Assembly: GCA_026413225.1 (NCBI GenBank)
Contig: CM048554.1
Location: 51,573,963 to 51,637,962 of the forward strand
Length of the DNA stretch: 64,000 nt
Origin: Otis tarda
Lineage: Eukaryota > Chordata > Aves > Otidiformes > Otididae
Reading direction: 5' to 3'
This document shows positions 39,359-54,345 of the stretch, one piece after another. Every line of letters begins with the position of its first letter. Position 1 is the stretch's first letter. Below the pieces are notes generated by a model. It searched no databases. It saw only the letters and a program-made list of their open reading frames with translations, and was not told where the DNA came from. A program made the translations under genes and the position numbers.

Positions 39359-41654
39359 ATTAAGCTATGTTTAATGTTTTACTGGTGGGAGTTCCTGACC
39401 AGTTCGATTCAGAATACCTTGAATAAGTTGGAATTATTTCCTCCATTTTTTTTTAATACTACCAAATTTGATTCCTTCAGGGTGACAAAACATCCTGACT
39501 CCTATGCCTGGCTCTTAGTCACAGTTTCTCCACTCTTCCATTTCATGATCTATTACGTGAAATAGGATCTGTAACCAGCAATAAAAGATTGGGATTGTTT
39601 TTTTCTGTACACTGAGTATCTTATAATGAACTGATGCACTAGTTTGCCAGCATCTCACTTCTTCTCTAAATACACATACACATACTTCCATCAATCTATA
39701 CTTAGCTCTTTGTCATGTACGTACTCTTTACAAATATGTATCAATTTCAGCATATATTATTTGGAAAAATAATATACAATAGTATATTGAGGTCGTCATT
39801 CTACAATAGCCTTAAATTTGTAATGGAAAAAGCCAGATCCAAAGGGAAATCTATGAGGTTGATTAATACCAGAAAAGGAATAAATAAGATTAGAAACAGA
39901 GTGGATGCCTAAAAATCTTACTTGCTTCTACCTAGGGTCACTAATTTAATTTTCTCCTACCATCCATGTGGTTTTTGATTTTTAATTTCCAGGAATTCCT
40001 GACTGTTTATTCTATAGCAAACCAATGGGATTTTGAGGCCATGGTATGTTGTGGGAAACGTCTCAGTAGTATGTGTTCTTTGTTAAAAGTTGCTGAGGAG
40101 CTGCGCTGGTGTAATTGAATAAACATGAACTATCCCACTTTTAAAAGGGAGCATAATCTGTACATCAATTAAAGCCAAATGTCTGCTTAATGGTTTAGAC
40201 ACTGCTATGTGTCATCCTCCCAATATTCGGCAAAGAAGTGTTCCACAAGTGCCTTGTAATCAAATTGCCAGTGTTAAAAAAATCTTCAAATAGATGTGTG
40301 AAGGCAGATGGCTTGTTTATACATGATTTTAATAAGAACAATGTTTTTTTAATAAAATCTTGTGTAATTCATCCAGCATGTAAAGCACAACAAAGGCAAA
40401 CAAGGAGCGGGCTACACGCACACACATACCAGATTCTGATTACGCAAAGCACTCCAGCACCTGCCCTGAGCCTGGCCAGCGATGCGCTCCCACCCCAACG
40501 CCCGGGCTGCCTGGATGAGGGTGGGGAGCCTTGCACTCAGTAAGATAATGGCCACCCTAGTCAGATTTCCCCTTGACTCACCCCTCCCCACTTCTAACAA
40601 AATCTTAATGTTAGATGTAATCATGAAAGAAATAATAGAGCTGCTGCCACTGGCAGTTAGCTCTGTCCCTGATCGAGGTCCAACCTCACTTGTCCTTCCT
40701 TGCCTCCTCCCATTGCTAATATTCCTCCCAGTGTTGTTCTCTTATCATGCTACTGGGTGGTTATTTTTCAAGTGTCTTCTCAGAGCAGATGTTCTACAAG
40801 CACGTGCTCTTTAGCCTTCTGTTGACATTATTTCTCTTACAAAAGAAGCATGTTGCTGTGCTACTTTAAAAAGAAAAGGAAAAAAACCCCTGTAACTTCA
40901 AATAAACAAACAAATCACTGGGGTTTTTAAATACCTGCTGATAATATTGTAAGACATCCCTGATCAGCCTGGATGCTATAGTTACTATTGTACACTTCAC
41001 AAAGTGGCTCTTTCAAAACATGTCTTGCTCAGAAGCTCTAGTCTCTATCTAGTTGCAGCACAACTTCTTTAACACTTAGCAGTAAAGGCTACATGACAAA
41101 TAAAACATGGTACGCATGCATTTACTCTACACACAGAAACTGTTTCACTACCTTACTTGATTATTTGCTTTATCAGAAAAGTGCCAAAATAAAATATGCA
41201 TCATTTGGTATTTGTGTCAGCATGTGAATTAATTCACACTCAGTGAATCCTGCCTCTGCTCCTTCCACTGAGTTCATATATTGGAGGATGTTCTTTTATT
41301 TACTTGGCCCTATAATCTTTCTAGTCCACTTTCAATACAGAGTTTCATTCCAGTTACTAATGCAGATATATTCACTTGCTGCAGTTTTGGTCAAGTTTTC
41401 ACAGAATGTTTGGAGATGCTTACATCCGACCCGTTCTCAGGCCAACACTTCAAAATAAGCAAGAAAGAACTCATTGCAGAGAAGTATCACTGGAGGCTGG
41501 ATTGCAAAGAGAAATGTGCAGCAAAGCAGTCACGTGGAAATAAAACTAAGTTGGAGGCACTATCTGGGTGGAGAAAATAAACAAATACTGTATGAGTTTG
41601 GGAGCTACAAGCTCCCAGCAAGTATAAAACTGGAATTGATCCATGAATTAAAAC

Positions 41655-41703
41655 TTGATTTCACGGGAGTTGTGCCAGTTAAAACCAGCTGAAGAGCTAG
41701 CCC
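41655..41703 (+). repeat. Possible copy of the old palindromic repeat
   Basis: The stretch cgggagttgtgccagttaaa followed by accagctgaagagctagccc resembles the right half of the 2421 element. Confidence 0.4.
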
Positions 41704-42578
41704 ACAGCCCACAGCTTTTGGCTTTGACCAAATTGCACATCCCACTACATGTCCTTGATGTGGAAGTATGGCCTTGAAAAATGAGCATAAGAGCAGAAAA
41801 TCTTGACTCAAGCCACCTCATGCCTTTGCTCCAGTTAGCCTTTCTATACAACCAGTTCATTAAACAATACTTCAAGAGCCTGATGCATTCTCTTTTATGC
41901 CAGTGAAATTGTTGGATCCAAACCAGCATAAAACTGGAGCCACACAGAGCTCAATTAAGCCTAAGGATTTTGAAAGGGTTGATTAGCTAACACTTTTTCA
42001 GTTCCTGTTAATATAAAGCACCAAATGTGTTTCTCTTGCAGAGACTTTTTTGACTTCCAGGAACTTAGGACGTGGGGCTGGGGGAGAGTGGCAGCGTGAC
42101 AATGGCAGGTAATCAGGGAATGGGCTTTCATGACAGTCTGTCCACCAGGCAGCCTTCTGTAACTACTCTGAGACTTCTCCTTTGAAAAGCAGCTTCAGTC
42201 CTGCACTCATCAGTTTAGGAAAAAAAAATTCAACTTTTTCTGTTTACAGTCTCTCCCTCCTTAGCCTAACATCACTCCTTTCTCACTGTCCTACCACCAA
42301 AACATCTGGGGTGGTGACCCATGCCAGAACTCACACCAAGTTGTCTAACTGGTCAGATGTCCCCAAGGACAGGACAAAAGCCTTGTATCAGATGTCTCTC
42401 CATCCCACTAACAGTTTTGCTACACCAAGAAAACAGTGCAATGGTTTAAAAAAAAAAAACCCAACAAACCACCCCAAACCACAACAGTGAGATACAAGCA
42501 GTTTGTAAGCCAAGGTGAGGAGGGAAAGAAAAAAAAGGCTAAATATACTTGTGTGTCTGTATCCATGCGTGTATTACT

Positions 42579-42592
42579 CACACACACACACA
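42579..42592. repeat. (CA)7 microsatellite
   Basis: Short CA run preceded by a GT-rich stretch (tgtgtgtctg at about 42550). Confidence 0.93.
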
Positions 42593-44322
42593 TATTATAT
42601 GTAACATTCTCTCAAAATACATAAAATGGCTGAGAAATTTCAAGAGTGAGCACAGAACATTACCAGAAAGCGTAGGAGAAATAAAGTAGCTGACTTTGAA
42701 AAGAGTGGAAAGTACTTTTGATTGGATTTCTACTAACTGTGGGAAAGCTACTAGGGGAAAAGTGGGAAATGTTTAAGCAACTGTTGGAAAGAGTGCAGTT
42801 GAAATTCTTCCCACTTCAATCTAAACAGGGAAAAGTGCAACATAGGCCATTGTGGTTAGGTAAGGAATGAAACGCAAAGAGTTTTACAAGCAGAGAGCTG
42901 AAAGCTTTTAAAAAAGATAAACAAATCTGGTGCAGAGGATTTGGAGGCACTGTACGTAAAAATAAGCAGAAGTAAGTTAAAGGATCAAATTAAAGGAGCA
43001 AATGGAATTACTGAATGCTAAACTACATAAATATTTCAAGTGACAACAATGGGCTCTTTAGACATATTCACATTAAAGAAAAAGGAAAATATAATAGTGG
43101 TCTCCTAAAAATGCACAAAAAATGAGAAACGGGGACAAAGGAAATGGTCTAATAATAGTATAGAGAAGGAAGGGAAAAAACAAGGATTATATTACTTCTC
43201 CTGATTTAGAGCCCAGTCCTACAGGAATTGAAATGCATCTCTTTACTCTTTTAAGGACAGATCTTCATATGCACCAGGCAGGGGCCAAGAGAGCAAAGGC
43301 AAGACAAGAAGTGAGCCACTTTGTCCACCTTTTCTCCCAGTTGTGACTAAGGGGCTGGTTCAGGCTGCTGTGCTTGTAAGAGGAGGCATGAAACTCCTGT
43401 AAATTTTGCCCGGCTGCGGTGATCCTAAAGGTACCTTTCTGATATTTGTGAATCACTGGGAGTCAGCTGTTCTCCAATCACTTACTAAATTCAGGCCAAC
43501 TTGATGCCAGACAGCAGGGCACTATAAAGCCATTACAACAATGCTTTAACATCCTTTACTCCAGAGAAATCCCAAGGCAGCTCAGCAACCCTTAGGTGAC
43601 CCTATCTATTTTGTTTACACCTTGTGTCCACTAGAAGAAAAATGGATGCTAAGCATTAAGACAATATTAAATCTCAGTGTAACATAACAGTCTGTGAAGA
43701 GCCATGAATGACAGTTAGATAGTCAGCGACCTACAATTTTTGAACCTGGAAGAATGACTTGCTTTACATGGCTCTCTTCTGTCATACAGACCTTCAAAGC
43801 AAGGCACTTATGCAGAGGAGGATTTACAGAGGGAGTGGGCTAGGACGCCTATACCCTCCTTTGCATCAATATATACTCATGCTGTTTGATGCAGAGAGGC
43901 CTCTGCACTGCACTGCAATGGATAAACTAGTATTTTTCTTTCAAGCTCTCTCTCCCCATCTGGCTCCACACCTGTTATGTGTTAAGCTTATTTTCAGTGA
44001 CGATGAAAAACACTTAGGATGACCTAATAGATGTGTACAAAATAATGAAGGAAGTGATAATGATGCACATGGTAAAACATCCTCTCATCCAAGAGGCCCA
44101 ACAACCATGAAATGTGGCAGAAGCGTTCTAAACATAAACACGAATAAAATCCAGTAACAACGTTTTTCACAAAAATAAATAAACACCTGGAATAAGTGGT
44201 CGCACTGGGCAATAAAACCAAATTGCAACAGTATTTCGATACTGCAAATAAAAATATAAATCACTGGGAATTGGGAATGAGATAAATGCAACAGGAAAAT
44301 AAAAAGAAGACACTTGGACATG

Positions 44323-44345
44323 TCCATATGCAGGGTGCATATGGA
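44323..44345. repeat. Perfect 10-bp hairpin, GGG loop
   Basis: Arms TCCATATGCA and TGCATATGGA flank GGG. Each arm contains the CATATG palindrome. Confidence 0.85.
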
Positions 44346-47300
44346 ATGAAAGCCACTGTAAAAGAGCAAATGTTTATTATTATTAGAGTTATCATTGCTT
44401 TATTCGTTCTTCTGACACCAAATGTATATGAAGCCAAAGCCAGATACTTACAGTGGAATTTTAAGTACACACATGCTTACAAGTCTTACAAGAACAAATC
44501 CTGACCTCTTATTTTGAGCTATCACTGTTGAAGACGTTGGCAACTGACATATTATGCCTGACCACTCATGAAGGATGTCAACCTCTCCAAAGTAAGACCA
44601 CTGTTACCAACAATATGTCCTGCTTTGAAAAACCTTCCTGGTCTCTCAAACTGATTTGCCCTATTTAAAGTTAGCCCTGAATCTGAACCCCAAATCCAAA
44701 ACCCTAAAGGTATGATTCTGTCCCTAAATTTGAATCTTGGACCCTTCTCTGCGCCTGGTTCTCTATTGCTTTATTGGTGCCACACGGATTTACACTTGCT
44801 GAGTGTGCAGTTCTCTATGTTTGCTCCCTAAAGACAAACTGAAAAAATTCATATACTCTGTGCCCTAAGTACGTATGTCTTGCACAGCCTTTGAAAGTAA
44901 TGTTAAATCCTTAATATCATAAAAACCATGGAAGTACATTTGATTTCTTCTTCAACAGCTCTACTCTCTCTCAGTTCTGCTAATTTTTGCCGTGAGGCAC
45001 AATGCTCACATGTTCAGATACTGCCCAAACACGCTGGACAACAACCCTCTGTTTACACACAGGACAAGTCTCAGTCCAAGTTTCTCTTCTCAGTCTTCAG
45101 AAGATGTTTTCATGTTGTTCTCAACAGATTATCTTGGGGCAAGAAGCAACATGGTTTCATTATTGCTTTGCTTGGATGATTGCTGATTACCGCCCACTAT
45201 GGATGTGGGGTTTTGTGCTGTGTTTTGGCCCAAGTATGCTGCAGATCTCGCCTCACGTCCCACAGCCAAACCAACAGAAGATGGTGATGGCTGTCATTCC
45301 TCATTGCCCTCTGCCAGCTTGGAAACTGGCCACTGAGAAGCTGCATCTCATTACTGTCTCTGGACAGTGCTGAGTTGCATTTGCGTACAATGATTAATTC
45401 AATGAATTTGGCATGCAGAAAAGAAATGCCTCTAAATTGCATTATTCCAGTGAAAACACCTGGATACCCTTAGGAAACAAATATAACAACACCAGTATTG
45501 AGGAAAAAAAAAAAAGAATCACTAGGAATTTTAAAAGGGGGAAATAATTTGAAGTCATAGCTTTTATATATCAGAACCAGCTTGGTAAAACAGATCCTTT
45601 TGTAGTGTTATCAAATGCTCTGGCACATGGACAACATGCAAACTGCAGGTTTCCCGTTTTGTTAAAATATTAGGGCAGGACTTCATTCAGTGAAGGTTTT
45701 ACTTTAATATTAAAAACTTTGACAGATGTTTTCTATGCTGTTACAAAACAAAACCGTATCTAAAGGAGTTACACTTGTATGTCCCATAAATTAGATCAAT
45801 ATCTACAATTTTGACTCACAGTCAGTAATGTTTATCTCCTCCTCCTTCCCCCTGCTTTTCGACAAGAGAAAGCAATGGAGAATTTGAATATCATTTAGTT
45901 TTCTTGCTTCTCCTCTAATAAAATATAGTAAAATTGAAAGCTTTAGTAAATCCACAAACTCCATATTCTTTTATCAAAAGACTGAAAGGTATTGGTAAAA
46001 CTCAGAAGTCAGGATGTCTAAACCAGTAACTCTTTTACATCGTTATCACAAGGGCTCTAATATTAAACCACCTCATCTCATTCAAAAGTGTCATAGTAGC
46101 CCAGATTTTTTCAGCCTTTCTAAAACTGAAGTTAAGAATTACATATGGTCATACAATGTAAGAAATAGCAAAAAAAAATTTGCCTAAGGGTCCAATTTAG
46201 TATTTCAAATAGGTACCATACAGAACAGCAGTGACCAGGACAGAGTGGAGTAGAAGAGAATTTCACCCCAAAATCTACTCTATAGGATTTTATTTGTTGT
46301 TTTAACTAAAAAGAATAAAACTCTGCATTGGCACCAGATACATAACAATTTCTGTATTCTGAGATTCCTACTATGTATCTCTCATTTGAGGACAATACAA
46401 TCTAATTTCACAGAGATTCCTTTTAAATCAATAATTGCTGTATTTGGTCAGTAGAGCTAGAGTTCATATATGACCTCATGGAATAAAAGAAAGGGAATGT
46501 GATGATGTGACAAAGGTATTTATTTTCCATTTTCCATTGGTATAAAGTCCTATCTTCTCAAGCTCACTGCCTGTAACATCAATTTAAATGAGATATAACA
46601 GGACAATTCATTCTCATTCAGCAGCTTTCACCTGCCTTACAAAATACTTCCAGTACTTACATTCATTATTTACTTCTCTGACTATTTTTTCAGTTCACTA
46701 GCATGATGAGAAGAGCATCTTCACTACACCAGTGGTCTCTAGACCATTTCTCTACATTCATAAGTTAATTAGGATCAATCATCTTTGATAAGAATACAAG
46801 GGTTCAAAACTTGCAGTGTTTCTTTAACTGAAGTACAAGAACAATTTGTGCTTACAGTCACTGTGACAGCATACCCAAAAATGTTATGTGTACAAACAAA
46901 ATATGCAAGAATCTGAGTTGCACCAGTCTTGCCTATACAATTGTATCTACGTATGTAGATGATAAATGCTTGCACCATGTTATGACCTCAGGTCTTTTTC
47001 ATTCTCTGTATCTGAATAGTAAAACATGTAATATAAAAGCCATATGATTAGTAACTTACTTACTTAGTAACTTACATGTCTTACTGCAATATTTAGATAA
47101 GACTCTTCAGCATAAAATACCGATTTTGTTCACTATAAAACAAGACCATGACATAAATCTCTTACCTGATACCATAAAGAACTTTTGTTTAACTTAAACA
47201 AAACTTAGATAGTAGCCACTTTTGCTTCCACAGTATCTCTAGCAAATAAATACACTCATTTGAAAAATAACTTCACCCCAAGTAAGTTCATCTTGGTCCT

Positions 47301-49569
47301 CTTCTTAAAAAAAAAAGGCATATTTTTTTCTTCCTGACCTCTTTCCTAGAAAAGACAGAGAGATTGTGTGCAGAGTTTATTATGAGATTGATCAAGATAA
47401 TTGAGGTATAATTTTGTCCATTATTTCTGTCATCATTTTTAACGGCAGAGATGATTATATTTGTCTTTCACCCATCTGGGAAAACACACTGTGTTCTTAT
47501 GTAATTTGAACGTTTCAGCAAGGATGTGAGACCATCTTTTTGGATGTAGCTAATAGCTCTGCCATTAGGCCATCCTCTCTTGAGACTTCATTTTTTTTAT
47601 GAATAATTGTCAACACTATCTCTTTTTCAGAAACAACCAACCACACCTAAGTCTTCTCTTCCTCTCTGGCACACCACCAGCCAATATGAAGTCCAAATGT
47701 GGCTATAGTTCTGAAGATCCTTAAAGATTCACTTGCTCCTTATGAAAATCTTCATAGATAATTCCTTTTCTATAGTACACTTCTAAAAGAATTATTATTG
47801 AACATTTATCTGAAAAAAAGCTTCTTTTTTTTAAGGTCATCTCAAAATTAAACACCCATATTAAGTTTTGCTAGAGTGACCATACACAAAATTCTTCTCT
47901 CATTTATGCCAATCTTCCAGTGCTACAATTTAAGTGAATTACTCTTAATTGCATCTAATCTTTCAGAGAACAGGATCCTGACTGTCTGCTTTGTTATTTT
48001 TCACTCGAACTTTTTTTTCCCTCTGTGCTATTCTGTTTCTGGTAAACGTGATATGAGTTATGAGAAGAAGCATTCCTGTTCTGAAATATTTTTTTTTAAT
48101 TTGATCCAATATTAGATAATTTTTGGATCTGCAATGATAAGGCTCTGTTTTACTCTGATCGCTTATATTCCAATCTATTTTAACCGCCAGTTTTCTACCC
48201 ACGAATTGTGTGTCAGTCACCTCCAGTACTTAACACTTGAAAAAGTTAAGACTTCAAATCAAAGTTTTTGCCTCTGCTTACTATTAACACAAAACCAAGA
48301 CATAGGTTAACAACACATGAGTGAGTGTATATTATTGTGTATATAGTTTGCATTAGTGGTTTGAACTGTGACTTTTTTCTAGTTATTTTTCTAGAACTGG
48401 CAGCGATAGAACTTTCCTACTGAACTTAAAATGGTGATTTCCAAGTATGTTCATGACATAAGCATATCTAAGCTTCAGTGTCCACACCATATCTAAGCAT
48501 GTGTTCACATTAAACATTCTTTGTACTGTATATATACAGAATCTTTGATGTACCTTGTGCACCAAATCCAGTCATTTTATAAACATAAGCAAATACAGCT
48601 GCTTGCTCTGCATTTAACTTAGAACAACAATATTAATACATTTACACTGTTCCAGCTTACTCTTCAACAAGTTTTTTTCTCTACTACCCAAGATAAGGCA
48701 TTTGAACAAAAATTATTTTGTGAAAATAATTACAAAAATTAAAATCAAATGAAATAGTAAGCTTTGAAAATTTGGATCATAATAGCGGCTTTTAGTTACG
48801 CAGGACTTTTTTTCAGCACTGTCAATATCTCTTTTAAAATGAACTGCAAATTATTCACTATCTATCTGGAAAGTTCAAAGCACTCCAACATTCTACCCAA
48901 GAGTTTGCCTGTTCTGACTGGCAGCAAAATAAATATGATGGGTGGTCTGTTTAAGGCACCTGTCCAAGTCCAATCACATTACATTTTCATAGTATCAACA
49001 TTTGAAAACACTATAACTGTTGCATCAACAAAAGTGCATGGGAATATCTCCAAAGCAGATGGCAACTAGCACATCATAAAAACATGCAGATTCCTGAGCC
49101 AATTTATATAGCAAAACAGCATCTACCACAGAGCAAAGGGAAGAATAATTAGCATAGTCAAATGTTCAGAACTTCCCAACATCACATGGTTTTTGCTAGG
49201 GACCATGAAAAGTAACTCTTCTCACGTAATACTGCCTTTCATTTGGACAGGACCCACTTACAGCAGAGTTTATTCAACTCAGTAATTCCTTTTGAATCTG
49301 AAAGAATATACAATTCATTTGAAAATATTGGCTAAATTTCGCATAACAGAAAACAGAGAAATCCAGACAAGGATTTTCTTAATTCAAACACTTAAGTATT
49401 TTGGTGTCAGTTCTTTTAAAGCAATACAGTTCTAATGTCATTAATGTATCATTTATTTTTGTAATTCACAGGTCTCTAATAAAGGCCACATTTAAAGACA
49501 ACAGTGAGCAATCTGCACCTATATAATATACAATTCTTCATTATGGATTTGTTAACATACTGCATGCCT

Positions 49570-49599
49570 AGAAACAATTGCCTCTTTGCAATTGTTTCT
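49570..49599. repeat. Perfect 12-bp hairpin with SOX-like arms
   Basis: Arms AGAAACAATTGC (49570-49581) and GCAATTGTTTCT (49588-49599) are exactly complementary with a 6-nt loop. Each arm contains ACAAT/ATTGT, the SOX core, in inverted orientation. Confidence 0.85.
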
Positions 49600-49700
49600 G
49601 AAAACAATGATCATGTTACACAAATGTAACTTACATGTTCCAGATTGTCTGAAAATCTAATTACTTGGTTTTCTACATAAATCTCTCTGTGTTAATTGAC

Positions 49701-49744
49701 TCAGAATGGAGTCATCCTTTCTCCATCAGAATGGAGTTATCCAC
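49701..49744. repeat. 25-bp tandem duplication
   Basis: The unit starting tcagaatggagtcatcc at 49701 recurs at 49726 with one substitution (gttatcc); the spacing is 25 bp. Confidence 0.9.
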
Positions 49745-51157
49745 TGGTGGCCCAGTTTTGCAGTTTTCACGTGTGTGATAATTCATTCAGATATGCAATG
49801 GAAAAACTGCCCTACAGGTAGGCTTAGAGCAGATCCAACACCCCAGTGAGTAACCTTTCTACCATGACCTGTTAATATTCTTCACACTCTGATTCCATTG
49901 TTCCTCTGCTGCAGGAAACAAAACAAATCCTTGTTATTGCTAGCTTCATGGCACTGATTTTAAAAATCTAGGTACATTTCAGATACGACAGAACTAGGTC
50001 ATAACAATTTTGTTGTCACTCAGCCACCACACTCCCACTACGAGAGTTTACAGATCCAAACTAGGACCCACTTAGACTTCTGAGAGACATCATTTTCGGT
50101 GGTCTGCTAATAATGGTACAGCCATGGACTGGAATCCAACAACACAAAACCAAAGCAGGAACTTAGGATGTGCTTAATCTCACCCAACTAGAGATATCCA
50201 GACTTCAGATGGATACAGCTGAGCTCATGCCCATAGGCACCCTCTACAGACCACAGAGAAGACCCTCTTCCCCTATTGACTACAGAAAAGGGCCAATGTA
50301 ACAGACCCAGAAGAAGATACCTGTGCCCTTAAAGTCCAATTAAGCAAAATAGTAAGGACCAACCATAGATTTTATACTTAGCACACAGAAAAAATAGTAC
50401 ATCCAGAACTTATTATCAGAGATTACAGAACTATTCTTTTGGGATATATTTAGAAAAACAAATAAAAGATAACAAATGTATATATGATAGTCATTCTGCA
50501 TATTGGTATTATATTCAACCATAAATTTATATGTAGGAAAAATGTATTGATGTATATTTTATGCCCTTACACCATATCTGGTCTATGACAAAAAAGACAC
50601 CACCGTGTTTTATCTTAAGGCATCACAAATGTTATCTTAAAAGCATTGCATCATTCAGCTTACTGTAATATTAATATTTTACATATATGTATGTATATAT
50701 ATGTTGGATGCTCTGTTTGGAAAGATTTTGGTGCAACTACATTAAAATAATTTAAAACATAGCATATTCAATTTAGAGAAATAGGGTTTCCATTAATCTA
50801 TTGTCTGAAAGTGGAACTATATATCTCTATCCTCTGATTTCCAGTCTTGCAAAGGCCTTGGTGGTTGGTCTTGTCAAATAGCCACAATATTGTACTGGAA
50901 ATGTGAACAAGATTCTCATTTTCCCAAATGAAACCCCATAAATCTAGGCCAACATAAACCTGTCAGAATCATCCTTCTACAAGTTTCACACCAGGGTGTG
51001 GTGCTGCGCAGCTGAGGAGCTGAGCTAATAAGTGTTGAAAAAATGAAAAACACCGCTTTATGGCATCATGTAAATTGGCACAAAAAAAAATTGTTTGCAC
51101 TACGCCCCAATTTTGGCAAATAAATGCCAAAATGTGGAAGCTATACAAACAAGGTCC

Positions 51158-51195
51158 CACTGGTATAAAAGCAGGAGTAAAGCAATGAATAGGTC
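51158..51195 (-). repeat. Possible copy of the old palindromic repeat (minus)
   Basis: The stretch ccactggtataaaagcagga followed by gtaaagcaatgaat, reversed, resembles the same element (cattg-ctttactcctgc-tttataccagtgg). Confidence 0.35.
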
Positions 51196-54100
51196 TGAAA
51201 GGGAGTTCTGTATTACACTTTTTTACACGTAAATTTCTACATTTTACCTGCTCAGGCTCAAAAGGGGTAAATTAATCAAAACCAATGTGAACACAGATAA
51301 TTTCTACTTGCAAATTTAAAAAGTGATTTCTGCCATTTCCATGTTCTAATGTAATTACAGGGTTGGGAGTCCAAAAGACTCTTCTGTTGGGTTCAACTTC
51401 TCTTTGGGTCAACCAGAGGGAGTTACTCCAGACTGACAGTAACGTAATCAAAACCAGATTTTAGCATTAAGAAAGCGAATTTAGCTTTTGTTGTGACTGT
51501 ATAAAGTCTTGCCAATATATTTATATGAGCAAAGCCCTCTTTCAGACTTCCCATTTATACTGGCAAAAGTGCTCCACATCGACAGGACATACTTTGGTTG
51601 GATAGACTGCATTTCTATGAAGAAAACTAGAGAGCTTGCTAGCACAGCTATGTTATTTGAGAGTGTGATACGTTTAACACTCCCTATTCACATACATATG
51701 AATGCAGAACAGGGCAGCATAGATCTAAGCACACTCATTTATGAACTCCACTGCAGTAATCTCACTAGAGAGCTCTTGTTGATTTCAAGAGTTCCTAATT
51801 CGTAAATCAGAATATTAAAAAAAATAGTCAAAATTATGTGAATTTTAAAATAAGAATTTGGGGAATTTTTTCTTGTATGTCTGGATTTTAAGGTTTATGT
51901 TTTCATAGCTTTTTCCTCAATTCAAAAGCGCTTATGTCCTTTTAAAGTAAAAAGAACCCAAGTTTCGTATTCAGTAACATATATGCAAGAATATTGGTCC
52001 TCACGAGAAATATCAAAACACACAACAAAGTCACAAGGCGTAACAAACTTGCCAGATACACAGTTTAAATTGATGAAGGATCCTTCATTCTGAGTCCAGA
52101 AATTTTATCAAAGACTGATAATATCGTGGTTCCAGTACCAACATCCTCCCTCAGGCAACACTCCAAAGGAGCCAAACCCTCCCACAGCACTTCAAACTTC
52201 CCCTAAAAGTCTTGAACTCGCATCTCCCACGGCCAAGGTGTGTTTCTACCCAGGCTGACCATCTTTTAAATACTGTCTGATATATAAAGCAGCTCTGCCA
52301 GCAACTGTCAAGTCAATGTAGTCATACCAGCTAGCAGGCAAAGCTCTAATCACCAGCGTATTAAACAAAAGGCAGACACCACCAGCCCACATATTAATAG
52401 AAATCAGCTTCGCTATTTGCTGAGAATACTGTTAATGTGATTTTGTAAAGTCCCAACCATGTCTGTGAGATTCCTTGGGGAATTCTGATTGAGGAACATC
52501 CCTCCAGGCTCCACTAGGCTATAAGTTGAACAAGATGAGCCAAGGAGCTTGCCTGGGAGATGCCTGCAGATGCAGCAGCTGAGTGGACATCCAAATGACT
52601 CAGAAGCAGCAAACTCACTGCAAAGAATAAGCAGAAGAAACACACAGGCACCAGTAATGTAGCCAAGCCTAGATTTGTTCTGGCAGGCTGTTGGCTAGCT
52701 GCAGGCTCAGATTTCTGAAGAAGAGAACTGCCTCCTGTTGTCCCTGGGACTGTGCCCTCATTTGTTTTTAAACAAATTGGATGGCATGCAGTAAATATCT
52801 GGCTCCTGCTAGCAAAATTATCTCACAAGACCCTAAACACCAATTATATTTTGTGCCAAAAAGAACATTATTTGTTTATTTATTACTTGCTTACCTTGCT
52901 GTGGTAACTAGAAACATTGGGTCAATATCCCATTGTGCTAGACAATATTCAGATGCAGAACACAACTTGCTTCTCTCTCTGTTTCCCTCATCCAGTTCCA
53001 GGGTAAATCATATTTGTGATGCACAGTATTAGGGATGTAGCCTAGCTAGGGAGCTTTTTTCCTAGGAGGGAACAGGACAGCTCGGGATCAAAATACACTT
53101 CACACTAGATTGGAAAGCAACTTTTCAAAATCTTTGTATTTTGAATGTTGATCACTTGCTAAAACCTCAATTTTTAAATTTAAAAAATGGAATGGAAAAA
53201 CATTTTTTGTTTGGCTTGGTGAAGATACGAATAGTTTAGTATGACAAATGGACCACTAGATTGTGTGCCTGGATAGCAACCCCTATGGCAGTTGCTGCTA
53301 CTACAGCACTAGTTCAGAGAATTATTTAAAAGAACTTTTTAGAATAAGCAATGTCAAGATGTACACTGAAATGGGAGACCTAAAAAAAAACCATTTCATA
53401 TAAATTCTATGTCAAAGCACTGTCACTGATTTCCAATTAATGAAACCACCTGCAAATTTGTGTATAGTTGCTTATTTTTATCAGATCACAGTAACCAACA
53501 TTATGGTCTTTAAAACAGTGGACAAACCCTTCAGTCTGTACAAAAGTGGGAGAAGGAAAGGAGAGGGAAGGAATATACGAAAGAGTGAAAGAAATTCCGC
53601 GTTTAATTTTAATGCCTTAATAATGAAGAAAGCAAGTATAGGATAGCTATCTCTCAAGCAATACAGACTAGATATTAACGACGTGGTTTTCTGATATGGT
53701 GATGATAATGTCATGATACTGAGAAAGAAATAAAGGGAGTGTGTTGAAAGATCCAAACACTTGATATTCTTATTTCCATACTAAAATCCCTGCTTCTGTC
53801 AAAATCACCTAAATGTAAATATAATCAAGTAGAAATCAGATACACTTCTTCGTAATAATCGATGAAGCAACTGTGGACTAACTCACCAACTAAAAAAACC
53901 AACAGTGACTGTACAATACTTACAAACTATTTTTCAATTTGGAGTGCAAGAGCCTTAGTTCTGCACATACAGTTACAGCAGTGTTTCTGGATGTTATATA
54001 TGTACACATGCTGGACATAAAAATTACTCTGCACCACACTGTTTTCAGCTAAAGTTAATTTTAAAGTGCAAAGCCATTTTAAATGAGAAAGATATCTGAA

Positions 54101-54327
54101 TATTTGGAAGTAAATTAAACTCTTCTGGTTTCTTCTGAATAGAGTCAGTGTGGGAGAACAGAGTAGGAACACAGAGCGCTGTGAGCAAGAGCCTCTCCTA
54201 AAGAATAAAATGTAGCTCACACTTAACATTTACTTTCTTTACAAAACTTAAATATGGCCATATATTTACACTTCAATATTTATTTAGCATTTAAGTCAAA
54301 ATTTAATTCATTTATTTCATTAAGCCC

Positions 54328-54345
54328 AAAAAAAAAAAAAAAAAA
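54328..54345. repeat. A18 homopolymer
   Basis: Longest A run in the window. The sequence before it shows no processed-gene body, so it is not called a retrocopy tail. Confidence 0.95.

Noticed and set aside
54328-54345. A18 tract as a possible processed-pseudogene tail
   Set aside because: No gene-like sequence precedes it and no flanking duplication is evident.
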